The notes: generated by a model from the letters alone, not told the origin. 64,000 nucleotides of DNA from Bryobacterales bacterium (GCA_026954325.1 JAIXKK010000126.1:1-64000); one strand, 5' to 3'. Positions 8,097-18,433 are shown, counted from the stretch's first letter. Made by a program: numbers and translations.

Positions 8097-10301
8097 GTGA
8101 ACCGCATTCTTCGTGTAGTCAATGTATTGATTCTGGCTCTGCTCGTGATGGCGGCGGCATGGGCGTATTGGTATATGTGGCGGCCCTTGCCTCGAGTTTC
8201 CGGCGAGTTAAAGATGCCGGTGAGCGGACCGGCGAAGATTGTCCGGGACGCGATTGGGGTTCCGCATATCACGGCGGCGAGCGTCGAGGATGCGCTCTTC
8301 CTCGAAGGGTACGCGCACGCGCAGGACCGGTTGTGGCAGATGGACGCGTTGCGGCGGCTGGCGGCGGGAGAGTTGTCGGAGATCGTCGGACCCGCCGCGC
8401 TCGAGTCCGATCAGGAATCACGCCGGCTGTTGATGCGGCGGACGGCCCAGGCGCACTATGCCAATCTGGGAGCGGAAGAACGGGCGCAGTTCGCGGCGTA
8501 CGCAAGGGGGGTGAATCACTTTCTCGAGACGCATCGTGGAAAGCTTCCCGCGGAGTTTGCCCTGCTCGGATACGACCCCCGGCCGTGGTCGGTAGTGGAT
8601 TCGATGCTGGCGGGGATGCAGATGTTCCGCGGCCTCACCAACAGTTGGAAGGATGAGATTCTGAAACGTAAGCTGCTTTCCAGGGGCGATCCGGGGAGAG
8701 TATCGTTTCTCCTGCCGGTGCGAGCGGGAACCGAGGCGCAGTTCGGCTCCAACGCGTGGGCCGTTTCGGGGAAATGGACGGCGACGGGAAAGCCCATACT
8801 GGCCAACGACACCCATCTGGAATGGGCGTTTCCCAGCCCCTGGTATTCCATTCACCTGAAGGCCCCGGAACTGGACGTGATGGGCTTTTCGCTACCCGGC
8901 GTCCCCTGCGTCATCATTGGCCACAATCAGCGGATCGCCTGGGGGATCACGAATCTGCAATTTGACGTGCAGGACCTATACCTCGAGAAATTCGATCCGC
9001 AAAGCGGACGGTACATGTTCCGGGGCCAGGTGGAGCAGGCGCGTCCGGAGCGGGAGACGATTCGCATCAAGGGGAGATCTCCGCTGGAGATGGTGACCTG
9101 GGTGACCCGGCATGGTCCGATTTTTGTCACTTCCGGGACTGAGACCTTCTCGCTGCACTGGCTGGCGGAGGATAAGGATGGATTCCGGTTTCCGTTCCTG
9201 GCCTTGAACCGGGCGCGGGACTGGAAGGAGTTTACGCAGACGCTGGCCCGAATCTCCGGACCAGGTTCGAATTTCGTGTACGCCGATGTGGACGGCAACA
9301 TCGGCTACCATGCGGCGGGCAAGTTGCCGGTGCGGAAAACGTTTCAAGGAGACGTACCCACGGACGGCAGCGCGGGGGAGACCGAATGGGAGGGCACGAT
9401 CCCCTTCGAACAACTTCCCGCTGCGTACAATCCGCCTTCGGGAATCGTGGTGACGGCCAACCAGAATCCGTTTCCGGCGGATTATCCATTCCGGGTGAAC
9501 GGCAACTTCGCCGCGCCCTACCGCGCCCACCAGATCCAGGCGCGTCTTCGCTCGCGCACAGGCTGGAAGCCCCAGGACATGCTTTCCGTGGAAATGGATC
9601 TGTATTCCGCCTTCAGCCATTTCCTGGCGCGGGAAGTCTACAAGGCGTGGGCTAAGCGCGGGCGCGGCAACCAGGGGTTGGCGGCGCCGGCGGAGTTGTT
9701 GAAGAACTGGAACGGGCAGATGCGCAGGGGGTTGGCTGCTCCGCTGATTGTGACATTGATCTACCAGCACCTGCGGAAAGCCGTGGGAGACCGCGCGGCG
9801 CCTGGAGAGGGCGCGGCCTATGAGAGCCACATGGCTCCCGTGGCGATCGGGAAACTTCTCCGCGAGCGCCCCAGGGACTGGTTCGACGATTATGACGGTC
9901 TGTTGCTGAAGTGCTTTGACGCGGCGATGGAAGAGGGACGGCGCGGCTTCGGCAAGGATCCGGGCAAGTGGGACTATGGCCGCTATACGGAGTTCGCGCT
10001 CCAGCATCCCGTGCTGGGGCGTCTTCCTTACGTGGGCGGGTATTTCCGCATTGGTCCCATGCCGATGGACGGGTCATCCACCACGGTGAAGCAGACTACG
10101 CGCCGGCTGGGTCCGTCGATGCGTTTCATCGCCGACCTTTCCGATTGGGAGCGCTCGCTGCACAATATCACGATTGGACAATCGGGCCAGCCGTTCTCCT
10201 CTCATTTCCGTGATCAATGGAACGCCTATTACGCGGGGACGAGTTTTGCGATGGAGTTCGGGAAGGTGAAGGCTGTGTCGACGCTGGAGATACGGCCGTA
10301 G
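8097..10301 (+). CDS. Penicillin acylase family (Ntn-hydrolase) protein
   Basis: 734 aa, GTG start. The N terminus carries one hydrophobic segment (about 5-25), so the protein is exported or anchored. The alpha region contains the typical GVPHITA and GYAHAQDRLWQMD segments. The autocatalytic cleavage site is GSNAWAVSG, where Ser218 would become the N-terminal nucleophile of the beta chain. Family members hydrolyse amide bonds such as penicillin G side chains or acyl-homoserine lactones. Length is normal for the family. The natural substrate cannot be read from sequence; quorum-signal degradation or amide scavenging are both possible. Confidence 0.9.
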   Translation: MNRILRVVNVLILALLVMAAAWAYWYMWRPLPRVSGELKMPVSGPAKIVRDAIGVPHITAASVEDALFLEGYAHAQDRLWQMDALRRLAAGELSEIVGPAALESDQESRRLLMRRTAQAHYANLGAEERAQFAAYARGVNHFLETHRGKLPAEFALLGYDPRPWSVVDSMLAGMQMFRGLTNSWKDEILKRKLLSRGDPGRVSFLLPVRAGTEAQFGSNAWAVSGKWTATGKPILANDTHLEWAFPSPWYSIHLKAPELDVMGFSLPGVPCVIIGHNQRIAWGITNLQFDVQDLYLEKFDPQSGRYMFRGQVEQARPERETIRIKGRSPLEMVTWVTRHGPIFVTSGTETFSLHWLAEDKDGFRFPFLALNRARDWKEFTQTLARISGPGSNFVYADVDGNIGYHAAGKLPVRKTFQGDVPTDGSAGETEWEGTIPFEQLPAAYNPPSGIVVTANQNPFPADYPFRVNGNFAAPYRAHQIQARLRSRTGWKPQDMLSVEMDLYSAFSHFLAREVYKAWAKRGRGNQGLAAPAELLKNWNGQMRRGLAAPLIVTLIYQHLRKAVGDRAAPGEGAAYESHMAPVAIGKLLRERPRDWFDDYDGLLLKCFDAAMEEGRRGFGKDPGKWDYGRYTEFALQHPVLGRLPYVGGYFRIGPMPMDGSSTTVKQTTRRLGPSMRFIADLSDWERSLHNITIGQSGQPFSSHFRDQWNAYYAGTSFAMEFGKVKAVSTLEIRP

Positions 10302-10369
10302 GATTGTGGCCGGACTTCACACCTGCTTACTTTTCCGCCCACGCAGCCACATCCTCCCAGGGGCCGGGA

Positions 10370-10392
10370 CTCATCCTCGACTTGAGGATGAG
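10370..10392. terminator. Hairpin between convergent genes, weak terminator candidate
   Basis: CTCATCCTC (10370-10378) pairs perfectly with GAGGATGAG (10384-10392) around a 5-nt loop. It lies in the 100-bp gap between two convergent genes, the usual place for a bidirectional terminator. There is no T-run, so intrinsic termination would be inefficient. Confidence 0.4.
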
Positions 10393-10402
10393 CCAGGTAA
10401 CA

Positions 10403-12364
10403 CTATTTCTTGAGGATTTTGAACAGGCTGTTGTAGTCATCGGTCCAGGCGGAGATGCGGGGTTGAGCCGGCGCCGCGCCTGGCGGCAGGTCCGTAAGAA
10501 TCATCCAATCGGCGGCTTCAATTCCCTTCGCCGGATCGGCCTCGCTGTGGATGGCGTCCGCCTTCTTGTGTAGCTCCCAGGCGGCCGCGCGCACGGGTAG
10601 TCCGATATCGAGATAACGATTGGTGATATTGACGGCGATGACGCCGCCGGGGCGCAGGCGGCGGAGATAGAGCTGAAAGGCTTCCCGGGTCAAGAGGTGG
10701 ACCGGGGCGGAGTCGCCGGAGAAGGCGTCGAGCACGAGGATGTCGAAGCTGGAGGGGGCTTCGCGTTCGAGCGCGAGGCGGCCATCGCCCAAGACCACTT
10801 CCACCCGGGCCCGCGAGTCGCGCAGGAAGCGGAAACAGGCGGAGGCGATTTGAATGACGGCGGGGTTGATTTCGAAGAAGCGGAATGTATCGCCGGGCTG
10901 GCCATAGGCTGCGAGAGTCCCCGCTCCGAGGCCGGCCACGCCCACGCGGCGGCCCTGTTGATGATGTGCCGCCATAGTGATGCCGATTCCGGAAAGGGGC
11001 GTGTAATAGGTGGTGAAGATATGGCCGCCATCGGGGGAAAGGTACTCCGTCCCGTGGCGGATGACGCCGTGGTAGAGGGTCCGGATGCGGTGAGCGCTTT
11101 CGCCGGAATCCACCACGCGAAGGGCGCCATGGAAGTTGCGGGTTTCGAGAACACTATCACCCTCGCGCAGTTTGGCGGCGATGACGAAGGTCAGCGCAAG
11201 GACCACGGAAAGGCGCAACAAGCGCCGCGGTTTGTATGCGAAGAGAAAGACCAGGGCCATGACCAGGCAGAGGATGATGGCGACCGGAAGTTCGAGGTAG
11301 GAGTTGAAGATCGCGGGCGCGGCCAGCGCCACGAAGATGCCGCCAAGCGCTCCGCCCGCCGCCACCGCCAGATAAAAACAGGTGAGCACGGGGCCGGGGT
11401 GAGGTTTCCGCAGGACCAGTTCTCCATGAAAGAACACACAGCAGATGAGCACTCCGGCGCAATAGAGGGCGAACTCCCACAGGAAGCCGCCACCCGGGCC
11501 GGGGCGGGCCAGACGCCATCCCATCGCCAGGCAGGCGGCCGGCACCAGCCAGCGGAACAAGGCGGGCCGGTACCATCCGTCGTGGTCAAAGCAGAGAACC
11601 AGGCTGAGGAGATAGATTCCCAGCAAACCAACCCAGAGGAAAGGAACAGCGGCTACCTCCTGGCTGAGGTGGTTGGCGACAGCGAGCCAGAGAATTGAGG
11701 GGCAAGCGGCCAGCAACACCCAAAGCCAAGCCTGATGCGCTACGATGGCGGGACCTTCGATCGATCCCCGGCCGGCGGCCCGCCGGCCTCGCAGAGCGGA
11801 CGCTCCGCAGAGTACCAGGAAGAGGACGAACGCCGCCGACCATACGGACAACTGGCGCCTCACCGGCAGGAGCGGTTGGATTACCGGGGGATAGGCAAGC
11901 AGGGCGAGAAGCGACGCCACATTGGAAAGGGCGAAGAGCCGGTATGGAGAACGCTTCAGTGTTCCCGCGTACCACCATTGCACGAGTGGTCCGGTGGTGG
12001 AGAGAGCGACGTACGGCAGGCCGACAAGAACGGCCAGCAAAGCGAGGACACTCCAAACCGGGCTTTCCGAGGTCCTCGCCGCCGACGGGAGGGCGATGGG
12101 AAGCGCCAGAGCGCTGGCTGACAACAACGCCAGATGGACAGCCTCGCGGGCGCCGGAGGGTAGAAAGTGCGTGACAGCATAAGCGTAGAGGTAGCCAACG
12201 AGGAGGGCGAACTGAAAAAAGAGCATGGACGCCGTCCAGACACTCGCGGACCCGCCAAAGCGGGGAAGGATCGCCTGTACGACCATCGGTTGAACGAGGA
12301 AGAGCAGAGCGGAGCTGAGGAAGACGGTACAGGCGAACAGGATTCTGTCAACGCGCCCGGCCAT
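10403..12364 (-). CDS. Fused MFS-like membrane domain / spermidine synthase-like protein
   Basis: 653 aa from the ATG at 12364; an in-frame start 51 bases upstream (12415) is possible, but the signal-like hydrophobic stretch fits the inner ATG better. Roughly the first 400 residues form about 11-12 membrane helices. The last 240 form a spermidine-synthase-like methyltransferase fold with a GLGAGT motif for SAM or decarboxylated SAM, an FFEINP segment, and VLDAFSGDSAPVHLLT. The fusion is widespread in Acidobacteria and Proteobacteria. Whether it makes polyamines is unproven; no other polyamine gene is nearby. Confidence 0.85.
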   Translation of the reverse strand: MAGRVDRILFACTVFLSSALLFLVQPMVVQAILPRFGGSASVWTASMLFFQFALLVGYLYAYAVTHFLPSGAREAVHLALLSASALALPIALPSAARTSESPVWSVLALLAVLVGLPYVALSTTGPLVQWWYAGTLKRSPYRLFALSNVASLLALLAYPPVIQPLLPVRRQLSVWSAAFVLFLVLCGASALRGRRAAGRGSIEGPAIVAHQAWLWVLLAACPSILWLAVANHLSQEVAAVPFLWVGLLGIYLLSLVLCFDHDGWYRPALFRWLVPAACLAMGWRLARPGPGGGFLWEFALYCAGVLICCVFFHGELVLRKPHPGPVLTCFYLAVAAGGALGGIFVALAAPAIFNSYLELPVAIILCLVMALVFLFAYKPRRLLRLSVVLALTFVIAAKLREGDSVLETRNFHGALRVVDSGESAHRIRTLYHGVIRHGTEYLSPDGGHIFTTYYTPLSGIGITMAAHHQQGRRVGVAGLGAGTLAAYGQPGDTFRFFEINPAVIQIASACFRFLRDSRARVEVVLGDGRLALEREAPSSFDILVLDAFSGDSAPVHLLTREAFQLYLRRLRPGGVIAVNITNRYLDIGLPVRAAAWELHKKADAIHSEADPAKGIEAADWMILTDLPPGAAPAQPRISAWTDDYNSLFKILKK

Positions 12365-12535
12365 GGAAAGCAATGATACCGCAGAGCCCGGGATGCGAAA
12401 GAAAGAAACGGGCACCCGCCAGGGTCATCTACAAAGGTGTTGGAGCAAGGTGGGAAAGAAATCCATTCCGTCCGGTTGCTCCGGCTTGTCTAAGAGAGAT
12501 GTCCTGCCTGGTTCGTGCTTTTTTCGTGTTTTCTA

Positions 12536-12564
12536 TTGATTCGGAGCCCGACTTGCCCTAGAAT
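12536..12564 (+). promoter_or_regulatory. Sigma70-type promoter for the 1122-aa protein gene
   Basis: TTGATT at 12536-12541 and TAGAAT at 12559-12564 with a 17-bp spacer. Transcription would start near 12571, giving a leader of about 80 nt. An AGAGG ribosome-binding site lies about 8 nt before the ATG at 12651. Confidence 0.6.
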
Positions 12565-12650
12565 GAGCGCTCGGCATTCCGCCGCCGCTGGGGTGGTCCG
12601 GCTATCGGACTTTGAAAGTGGTAGAGTAAAAATCCAAAGAGGTTTGCCTG

Positions 12651-15600
12651 ATGCGAAGAGCGTTTGGTCTGTTGTTCCTCCTTTCGGGGATCTGTTCGGG
12701 GCAAGGAGATGTGACCGCCCAGGTGCGGCGCCTGGAGGCCCGGGGAGAAACCGCCCAAGCCGGCGGTTTGCTGCGAAAGGCAGTGGAGGAACGGCCAAAC
12801 GACGCGGGCGCCCAAATGGCTTACGCGGAATTTCTCGATCGCTATCGGGATGCGGGGGCCCGGGCTGCCTACGAGAAAGCACTCCAGTTGACGGACGCGG
12901 ACCAGTCGAAGAAGGTTTCGATTGCGCACCGCCTGGTGTTGTTGGATCTCATGGCGAATGATACGGCTGCCGTATCGCGGCACATGCAGGTCTACCGGTC
13001 GGCGGGTGGTTCGCAGTTGACACTGCCTGGGGAGAGCGCTCCCAAGGACCGCCCCATGGGTACGATCGAGATTCCGGGGCCGCTGCGATCCTTCGCCCGC
13101 ATGGCGGCTCTCTCCCCCGATTTGACGGCCGATGATGTGCTGGGCGCGCTGGCCCGGAATGTGGTCACCAACGGTTACCAGGCGGCGAGTTCGAGCGAAG
13201 CGCTTGACCAGACCGAATATCTGAAGCTGGTGGTGAGATATCTTTCCCAGGCGCGGGAGCTTTCCAAACTCGCCGGGGAAGGAAAGAAGATCAGGATAGA
13301 GACCTGCGAATCCACGCAAACCGGCGACTTGCTGCGGGTTCTCGGGTACCGGATGCGGGGCGGGTGCGGCAGCGAGGTGGTTCTCGAGACAGTGAACGCT
13401 TCGCGCGCGTTTCTTACGATTGACTCAGGCTTCCCGCTGGCGGAACTGGAGCAGCAGCTTCGCACCAACCGGCCCTTTGTCTACGACTATGCGCCGGCCA
13501 AGGTCCCCGTGTTGTACTCGCCCGAATACTGGCTTTCGAGCAAGGACAAACAGAACGGCGAGTTTATCGATGTTTTTCTCGGTGACCCGTCGCTCTGCCG
13601 CCTCTATCTCGCTTTGTCGAAACTCGATCCGGAAACCGCCGAGGAACTGCGCAAGGCGCTCCCCTTGCAGCGCATTAAAGCGTTCGCGCATGTGTTGGAT
13701 TTCTTCGGCGGGATGCTTCAATTGCGGGGAGGTAGGATTCCCGTGCCGGGCGGGCAGAGATCCGCGGCGGCGTGGGCGGAACTGGTGGGCGTATCGCCGG
13801 ACCAGGGAGCAGTTTTCTTCGAGAAGCTGATTGGGAAGGATGACGGCTGGTTGGCCAGCTACTATGATTCGCTGGCGCGCATTCAAGGACCGGTTCTCGA
13901 TTACCTCACGGAGCCGGCGAGGCTAAAGAGGTTCTATTCGGCCTTGCGCGGACGGATCACCAGCCCGGGTCCGGCGCGTCCCGTCTTCCGAAGCAACACG
14001 GAGCTGATGCTGCTCACCACACGGATGCGTCTGGAGCCGAACGGGAAGCCGCACATACCGGGAAACATCGAGGTATGGAAGGGCCTGTTCGTTCAACATC
14101 CGCATGGCAAGTATGACGGAAAGCTGACCAAGGCGGCCGCCGGATGGAAGGACCCCGACGATGTCATTGAAGCGCTGTTTGCTCTTTGCCGGAAGGCTGT
14201 GGAGAACGAGCCGCTGAAGATCTACATGGCGTTGAGCGACATCAACCGGCGCCGGGAGCATCCGCTGGAGGCGGCCACGGTGGACCGGCTGGCGCGGGAC
14301 TACCGCGCCTACGGGGCGCAGTATCCGATCTTCGCGGAAGCGCCTACGCTAACCGGCAAGACGATTCTCGAATACATGGATACGGCGCGCGCCGTGGCGC
14401 AAATGAAGGATCAGGGCTTGCGCGCGGATACAGCCGGGACGCTACAGGCGCTCATCAGCCTGTGGCAGATTTTCGTGAGGCAACAATCCATCAAGGTTGC
14501 GGACGCCGATCCGGCTTTGAGCGCTCTGCTGGCCGGATTCACGAAGATTCACAACAACAAAGAACTCTTCGATGCCGGCCGCGCGGGAGTGAACTTACTG
14601 CTGAAGGACACCGGAGTTCCGGCGAACGCCGATGTGCAAGACCGCCTGCTCGATCTGCTGGCCGGTTCGGTGAATCCCGCCGACGCCGAGTCGCAACGTC
14701 TGATGGTTCAGGAGATGATCCGGCTGTATGAGGTGCAGCGGCTTCCTTCCGTCAAGCTGCTGTTCGACACGGCCGACAACCTGGATGCGATGGCCAAGGG
14801 CGGGAAGATGAACACTGTCCTGATCAACCGGCTGGCGGCGCGGATATCGGAGATACAGACGCCGCGCGCGGCGATGTCGACTGTGGAAAAGAATTCCATG
14901 GCGTTCGGCTACTGGACGGAGCGGCACATCGAGCAGCAGCGCAAGTTCAATATTCGGGCGCAGGCGGAGAAGGCGGGGACGGATGCGGGAAAACTGGCCG
15001 ATATTCGCGGCCAACTCGCGCCGATGCTGCGCGACGCGCTGGTGGGCTTGAGCTACGTGCACTACGCGCCGCCGGGCGCGCAGATTCTGCAAACGAATCC
15101 GATCTTCGTACGGAGCCACGATTTTCTCGGGCTGCAAGGCTCGGCGCAGACGTGGAAATCGACAGAGGTTTTTGGAACCGGGTGGCCTTCGAGCGCGGGC
15201 GGGCGCCTGGTTGGGTCGCTATCCGGACTTCCTTACGCGCTGGCGGAGGCGGAACAGAACTTCCTCATCCCATCGCGGGAGCAGGCATTGATATGGGGCG
15301 ATCTGGTGCCGCAGATGATCCTGATGGCAAAAGTGCCGCGCTGGTGGAACGTGACGCCTTCGCAATTACATTGGGTGGGGCTGCACATGCGCCGGGGGGA
15401 ATCGCTTCTGGCGGACGCTGTCTTCGATGCCGGGAAAAGGCCGCTGGTGATGGCGTCGATTGACCGGCGCGCGGCTCCGAACCGCGCCAGCCGTATTGAA
15501 CACCTGCTCGCATCCGGGAAATACCGCGATGCCCTCGAGTTGACAACGCCGGCGGAGCTTTTTCTTCTGGCGGAGGACTTGACACCTGCGAATGCAGAGA

Positions 15601-16019
15601 ACTCGGAGCCCATCGCGCGCGAAATCCGGCGATTGGCGGCCGAACACCCGGACAAGGTGAACTACGCGGCGATATCCAGGGCTTTTGGAACCCCGAAGCC
15701 GACGCTGGCCAATAGTTATCATCCTGAATTACTCAACCTACGTACCTTCCCCACCCTCATGGGTTATTCCAGCCGCATCATGGCCGAGAGCTGGGAATCG
15801 AACCTGCTCTACTACGCGGCGCTGGCCGATGAGTTGCACATACCGCCTTCGCAGTTGAATCTGCTGATCCCGGAATGGACGCAGAAAACCGTGGAGAGGA
15901 TCTTTGCCACCCATCTCGAGGACTGGCCCGCGCTGCTGCGTTCGCTCCGCGTCGTGGGAGCGGACGCGAGGGAGACCGCCCGCAAGGGGGGCATGGCTGA
16001 GACAAAAGCGTTGGAGTAA
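12651..16019 (+). CDS. Large secreted protein of unknown function with N-terminal TPR-like region
   Basis: 1122 aa with a Sec signal (residues 1-18, ending CSGQ). Residues about 20-100 look like tetratricopeptide-type helical pairs. The rest is mainly helical and soluble, with no membrane segment after the signal, and I recognise no catalytic motif. A GGCGSEVVLETVNASRAF segment lies near 240. The VWA gene follows after only 33 bases to its preferred start, so the two are probably co-transcribed; a joint role at the cell surface is inference. The start is supported by the ribosome-binding site and the signal peptide. Confidence 0.75.
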   Translation: MRRAFGLLFLLSGICSGQGDVTAQVRRLEARGETAQAGGLLRKAVEERPNDAGAQMAYAEFLDRYRDAGARAAYEKALQLTDADQSKKVSIAHRLVLLDLMANDTAAVSRHMQVYRSAGGSQLTLPGESAPKDRPMGTIEIPGPLRSFARMAALSPDLTADDVLGALARNVVTNGYQAASSSEALDQTEYLKLVVRYLSQARELSKLAGEGKKIRIETCESTQTGDLLRVLGYRMRGGCGSEVVLETVNASRAFLTIDSGFPLAELEQQLRTNRPFVYDYAPAKVPVLYSPEYWLSSKDKQNGEFIDVFLGDPSLCRLYLALSKLDPETAEELRKALPLQRIKAFAHVLDFFGGMLQLRGGRIPVPGGQRSAAAWAELVGVSPDQGAVFFEKLIGKDDGWLASYYDSLARIQGPVLDYLTEPARLKRFYSALRGRITSPGPARPVFRSNTELMLLTTRMRLEPNGKPHIPGNIEVWKGLFVQHPHGKYDGKLTKAAAGWKDPDDVIEALFALCRKAVENEPLKIYMALSDINRRREHPLEAATVDRLARDYRAYGAQYPIFAEAPTLTGKTILEYMDTARAVAQMKDQGLRADTAGTLQALISLWQIFVRQQSIKVADADPALSALLAGFTKIHNNKELFDAGRAGVNLLLKDTGVPANADVQDRLLDLLAGSVNPADAESQRLMVQEMIRLYEVQRLPSVKLLFDTADNLDAMAKGGKMNTVLINRLAARISEIQTPRAAMSTVEKNSMAFGYWTERHIEQQRKFNIRAQAEKAGTDAGKLADIRGQLAPMLRDALVGLSYVHYAPPGAQILQTNPIFVRSHDFLGLQGSAQTWKSTEVFGTGWPSSAGGRLVGSLSGLPYALAEAEQNFLIPSREQALIWGDLVPQMILMAKVPRWWNVTPSQLHWVGLHMRRGESLLADAVFDAGKRPLVMASIDRRAAPNRASRIEHLLASGKYRDALELTTPAELFLLAEDLTPANAENSEPIAREIRRLAAEHPDKVNYAAISRAFGTPKPTLANSYHPELLNLRTFPTLMGYSSRIMAESWESNLLYYAALADELHIPPSQLNLLIPEWTQKTVERIFATHLEDWPALLRSLRVVGADARETARKGGMAETKALE

Positions 16020-16052
16020 GATTTGGCTGTGTTCAGGAGGAGTTTTCGCATC

Positions 16053-17042
16053 ATGCGCAGGCTATGGATTCTCGGGATGGTTGCTTCCGCGTTCGCCGGC
16101 GCAACCTGGCTGGCCGCTCAGGAAGCGGCTCGTCCCACCTTCCGGGTGAAGGTGGACATGGTGGTGCTCAGCTTCACCGTCACGGATAGCAAAGGACGGT
16201 ATATCAACGGATTGAAGCCCAAGGATTTCAAGATCCTCGAAGACGGGATTGTCCAGAAGGTGAACACCTTTGCCGAAGGCAACAAGACGCCTGTGCAGTT
16301 ACTGGAAGACGGGACCACGCGCCCGCTGGTGGTGAACACGGAGGAACGTGAAAAGGGCAACGCCGCGGATGCCTTCGTGGGCACCAACGTGTTCGTCCTG
16401 TTCGATACGAGCAACTATATGTATCGCGGATTTGTGTACGCCTCCGACGCCATTGCCGATTTTATCCGCGGCCTGGACAGAGCCGACTCGGTGGCGGTGT
16501 ACACGTTCAGCCGGAATCTTTCGCGGGCATCCAGCCTGGTAAAGGAACACGGGGACGCCATCATGGGTTTGCGCAAGGCGGTGGCGGGCGACGATGCGGC
16601 GCTCTATAATGCGCTGTTGCTGACGCTGCGGGACGCCGCCAAGGTTCCGGGACGCAAGGTGGTGATCGTGTTTTCGAACGGTCCCGACAATGCGAGCATG
16701 GTGGCTCCGGACGATGTCCGCGCGGTTGCCGAAGACGAGGGGATTCCGATTTACGTCATTTCGACGAACGACGCTTCCAAGGATGCCGTATCGTCGAGCG
16801 TGTTCAAGCGGATTTCGACGCGGACCGGCGGCCAGGTGTACTTCGCCAAGACATGGCAAAAACAGGTGGAGGCGTTCGAATCCATCCGCGAATCGCTGGG
16901 CAATTCGTACACGGTCACTTATTATCCGCAATCGAACCCCAACGAGGGATTCCGGAAGATCAGCGTGGAAGTCGTCTCCGACGTGGGGCGGAAGCTGAGA
17001 GTTCGCGCCCGCCCCGGATACCGGCCGCGCAGCGGATTCTAA
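16053..17042 (+). CDS. Secreted VWA-related protein (acidobacterial type)
   Basis: 329 aa. The ATG at 16053 is preferred to an in-frame TTG at 16023 because AGGAGG lies at 16035-16040 and the N terminus is then a good signal peptide (WILGMVASAFAGATW). After the signal a beta-rich segment of the acidobacterial VWA-related type appears (VKVDMVVLSFTVTDSKGR, then KDFKILEDG), followed by a von Willebrand A fold from about 110 with VFVLFDTSNYM as a partial MIDAS (D-x-S). The final part matches the usual YYP-x6-F-R-x-ISV ending. Such proteins are highly amplified in acidobacteria; the ligand is unknown. Confidence 0.85.
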   Translation: MRRLWILGMVASAFAGATWLAAQEAARPTFRVKVDMVVLSFTVTDSKGRYINGLKPKDFKILEDGIVQKVNTFAEGNKTPVQLLEDGTTRPLVVNTEEREKGNAADAFVGTNVFVLFDTSNYMYRGFVYASDAIADFIRGLDRADSVAVYTFSRNLSRASSLVKEHGDAIMGLRKAVAGDDAALYNALLLTLRDAAKVPGRKVVIVFSNGPDNASMVAPDDVRAVAEDEGIPIYVISTNDASKDAVSSSVFKRISTRTGGQVYFAKTWQKQVEAFESIRESLGNSYTVTYYPQSNPNEGFRKISVEVVSDVGRKLRVRARPGYRPRSGF

Positions 17043-17045
17043 AGG

Positions 17046-18371
17046 TCAAGGCTGGGAAACCGCGGAGACGATTACCCGCAGGTTCACGTTCCCGCCGCCG
17101 CCACCGAGCCTGGCCCGGGGAGTCTTGGCTCCCACGGAGTAGATGACGCCGGATACATCGGAAAGGCTGAGCGGCTTTTCCGACTCGAACCGCACGGCCG
17201 GCCGGTTCACCGTGTCATAGACGTAACACTCGTCAAATTCCACGCCGCCCGGCGAACTGGAGATGGCGGGCCGGCGGGCGTCCAACAGCACCGGGACCCT
17301 CGGCCCGGCGTAGGTGGGAACCTGTCCCCGCCAGGGCGAATGCCAGCGACAGTTGACGAACCGGACCTTCACGCTCGCGGCGGACTTGTCGAAGATCAGC
17401 GCGCCCTCACGCGCGGTATTTTCCGAAGTGCAGTTGACGAATTCGATCAACCCTTGCGGCCCGTCGTCGCGGGCGGCGCCCACGGCCATTCCCGCGCCCA
17501 CGCCGGCGGCGTCCGGATCCATGCGCGCGAGGCAGTTCTCAAAGCGGATGGAAACCGGGGCGGATTTCCGCGTTAAGGGGCGCAGATACACCTGCATGCC
17601 GTGACCGCGGTTGTTCTCGAAGATACAATTGCGCACGAGGACATTTTGCAGCCGTTCCTCTTCAATGTCCGGTTCGAGATCGATGCCGGACTCCGGCGCG
17701 GTGCCCTGAGTGGCGGAAAAGCGGCAGTTTTCCACCAGCAGGTTGACGGCGCTGATGACGCTCATTCCCTGCCGGTGGTTGCCGTCGGCCGAACAGTTGC
17801 GGATGATCACGTTCTCGCTCCAGGGCCGCGTGGCGTTGCCGGCGATATAGTAGCCGTCGCCGCCGCTGAGGTCGGAGGAAATGCCTTCGACGAGGACGTT
17901 CTTCACGCCGCGGAGCGAGAGACCCATGCGCCATTCCGCTTTCTGATAAGGCGGCTGCTGGTAATCGGCTTTGTGCATGCGCAATACGGCGCCGTAGCCC
18001 CGAATGGTCAGATTATCCACCCCGTCCGCGGTGAGAAGGCTATCGTTGGAGCCGCGAAAGGCTCCTTTCCTGGCGAGTACGACCACTCCCGGATCGAAGA
18101 GGACTTCCTGGTTGCCGCGCAATTTCACGGGCGTAATAATCCATGGGGCGCCCATGTAAGGGACGATGACCTTCTTTGCCCCGGAATCGAGCGCGGCCTG
18201 GAGCGCGGCCGTGGAATCCGCGGCGGAGAATCCCCACCAGGCGGCGTTGGCGGTGTCGCGCTTGCCGGCGCGGACTTCCGCCACGGCCCGGGGGCGGGCG
18301 ATATTGGGCTGCGCCGCCGCGGCAGAGACGAGAATGGAGAGAAGCGCCCCGAAGCAAACCAGCAATCTCAT
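17046..18371 (-). CDS. Secreted right-handed parallel beta-helix protein (pectate-lyase-like fold)
   Basis: 441 aa. A signal peptide (1-20) is followed by a short segment typical of pectate-lyase superfamily N termini (AALQAALDSGAKKVIVPYMG), then repeated N-x-x-V-R-N-C and VNC coils that define a right-handed beta-helix. Proteins of this kind are polysaccharide lyases, polygalacturonases or adhesins. No catalytic residue set is obvious, so enzyme class is open. GGGAGGTCC precedes the ATG. Its upstream region has been separated from the divergent MFS gene by an insertion sequence. Confidence 0.75.
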   Translation of the reverse strand: MRLLVCFGALLSILVSAAAAQPNIARPRAVAEVRAGKRDTANAAWWGFSAADSTAALQAALDSGAKKVIVPYMGAPWIITPVKLRGNQEVLFDPGVVVLARKGAFRGSNDSLLTADGVDNLTIRGYGAVLRMHKADYQQPPYQKAEWRMGLSLRGVKNVLVEGISSDLSGGDGYYIAGNATRPWSENVIIRNCSADGNHRQGMSVISAVNLLVENCRFSATQGTAPESGIDLEPDIEEERLQNVLVRNCIFENNRGHGMQVYLRPLTRKSAPVSIRFENCLARMDPDAAGVGAGMAVGAARDDGPQGLIEFVNCTSENTAREGALIFDKSAASVKVRFVNCRWHSPWRGQVPTYAGPRVPVLLDARRPAISSSPGGVEFDECYVYDTVNRPAVRFESEKPLSLSDVSGVIYSVGAKTPRARLGGGGGNVNLRVIVSAVSQP

Positions 18372-18424
18372 GGACCTCCCTTATATCAATAGGATCGTAC
18401 CACCGGGCGCAACCGGCGCTGTGT

Positions 18425-18433
18425 GAGAGCCAA
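18425..18433. repeat. Target-site duplication, left copy (GAGAGCCAA)
   Basis: Nine bases directly outside the left inverted repeat of the insertion sequence, repeated exactly at 20874-20882 outside the right end. Confidence 0.9.
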
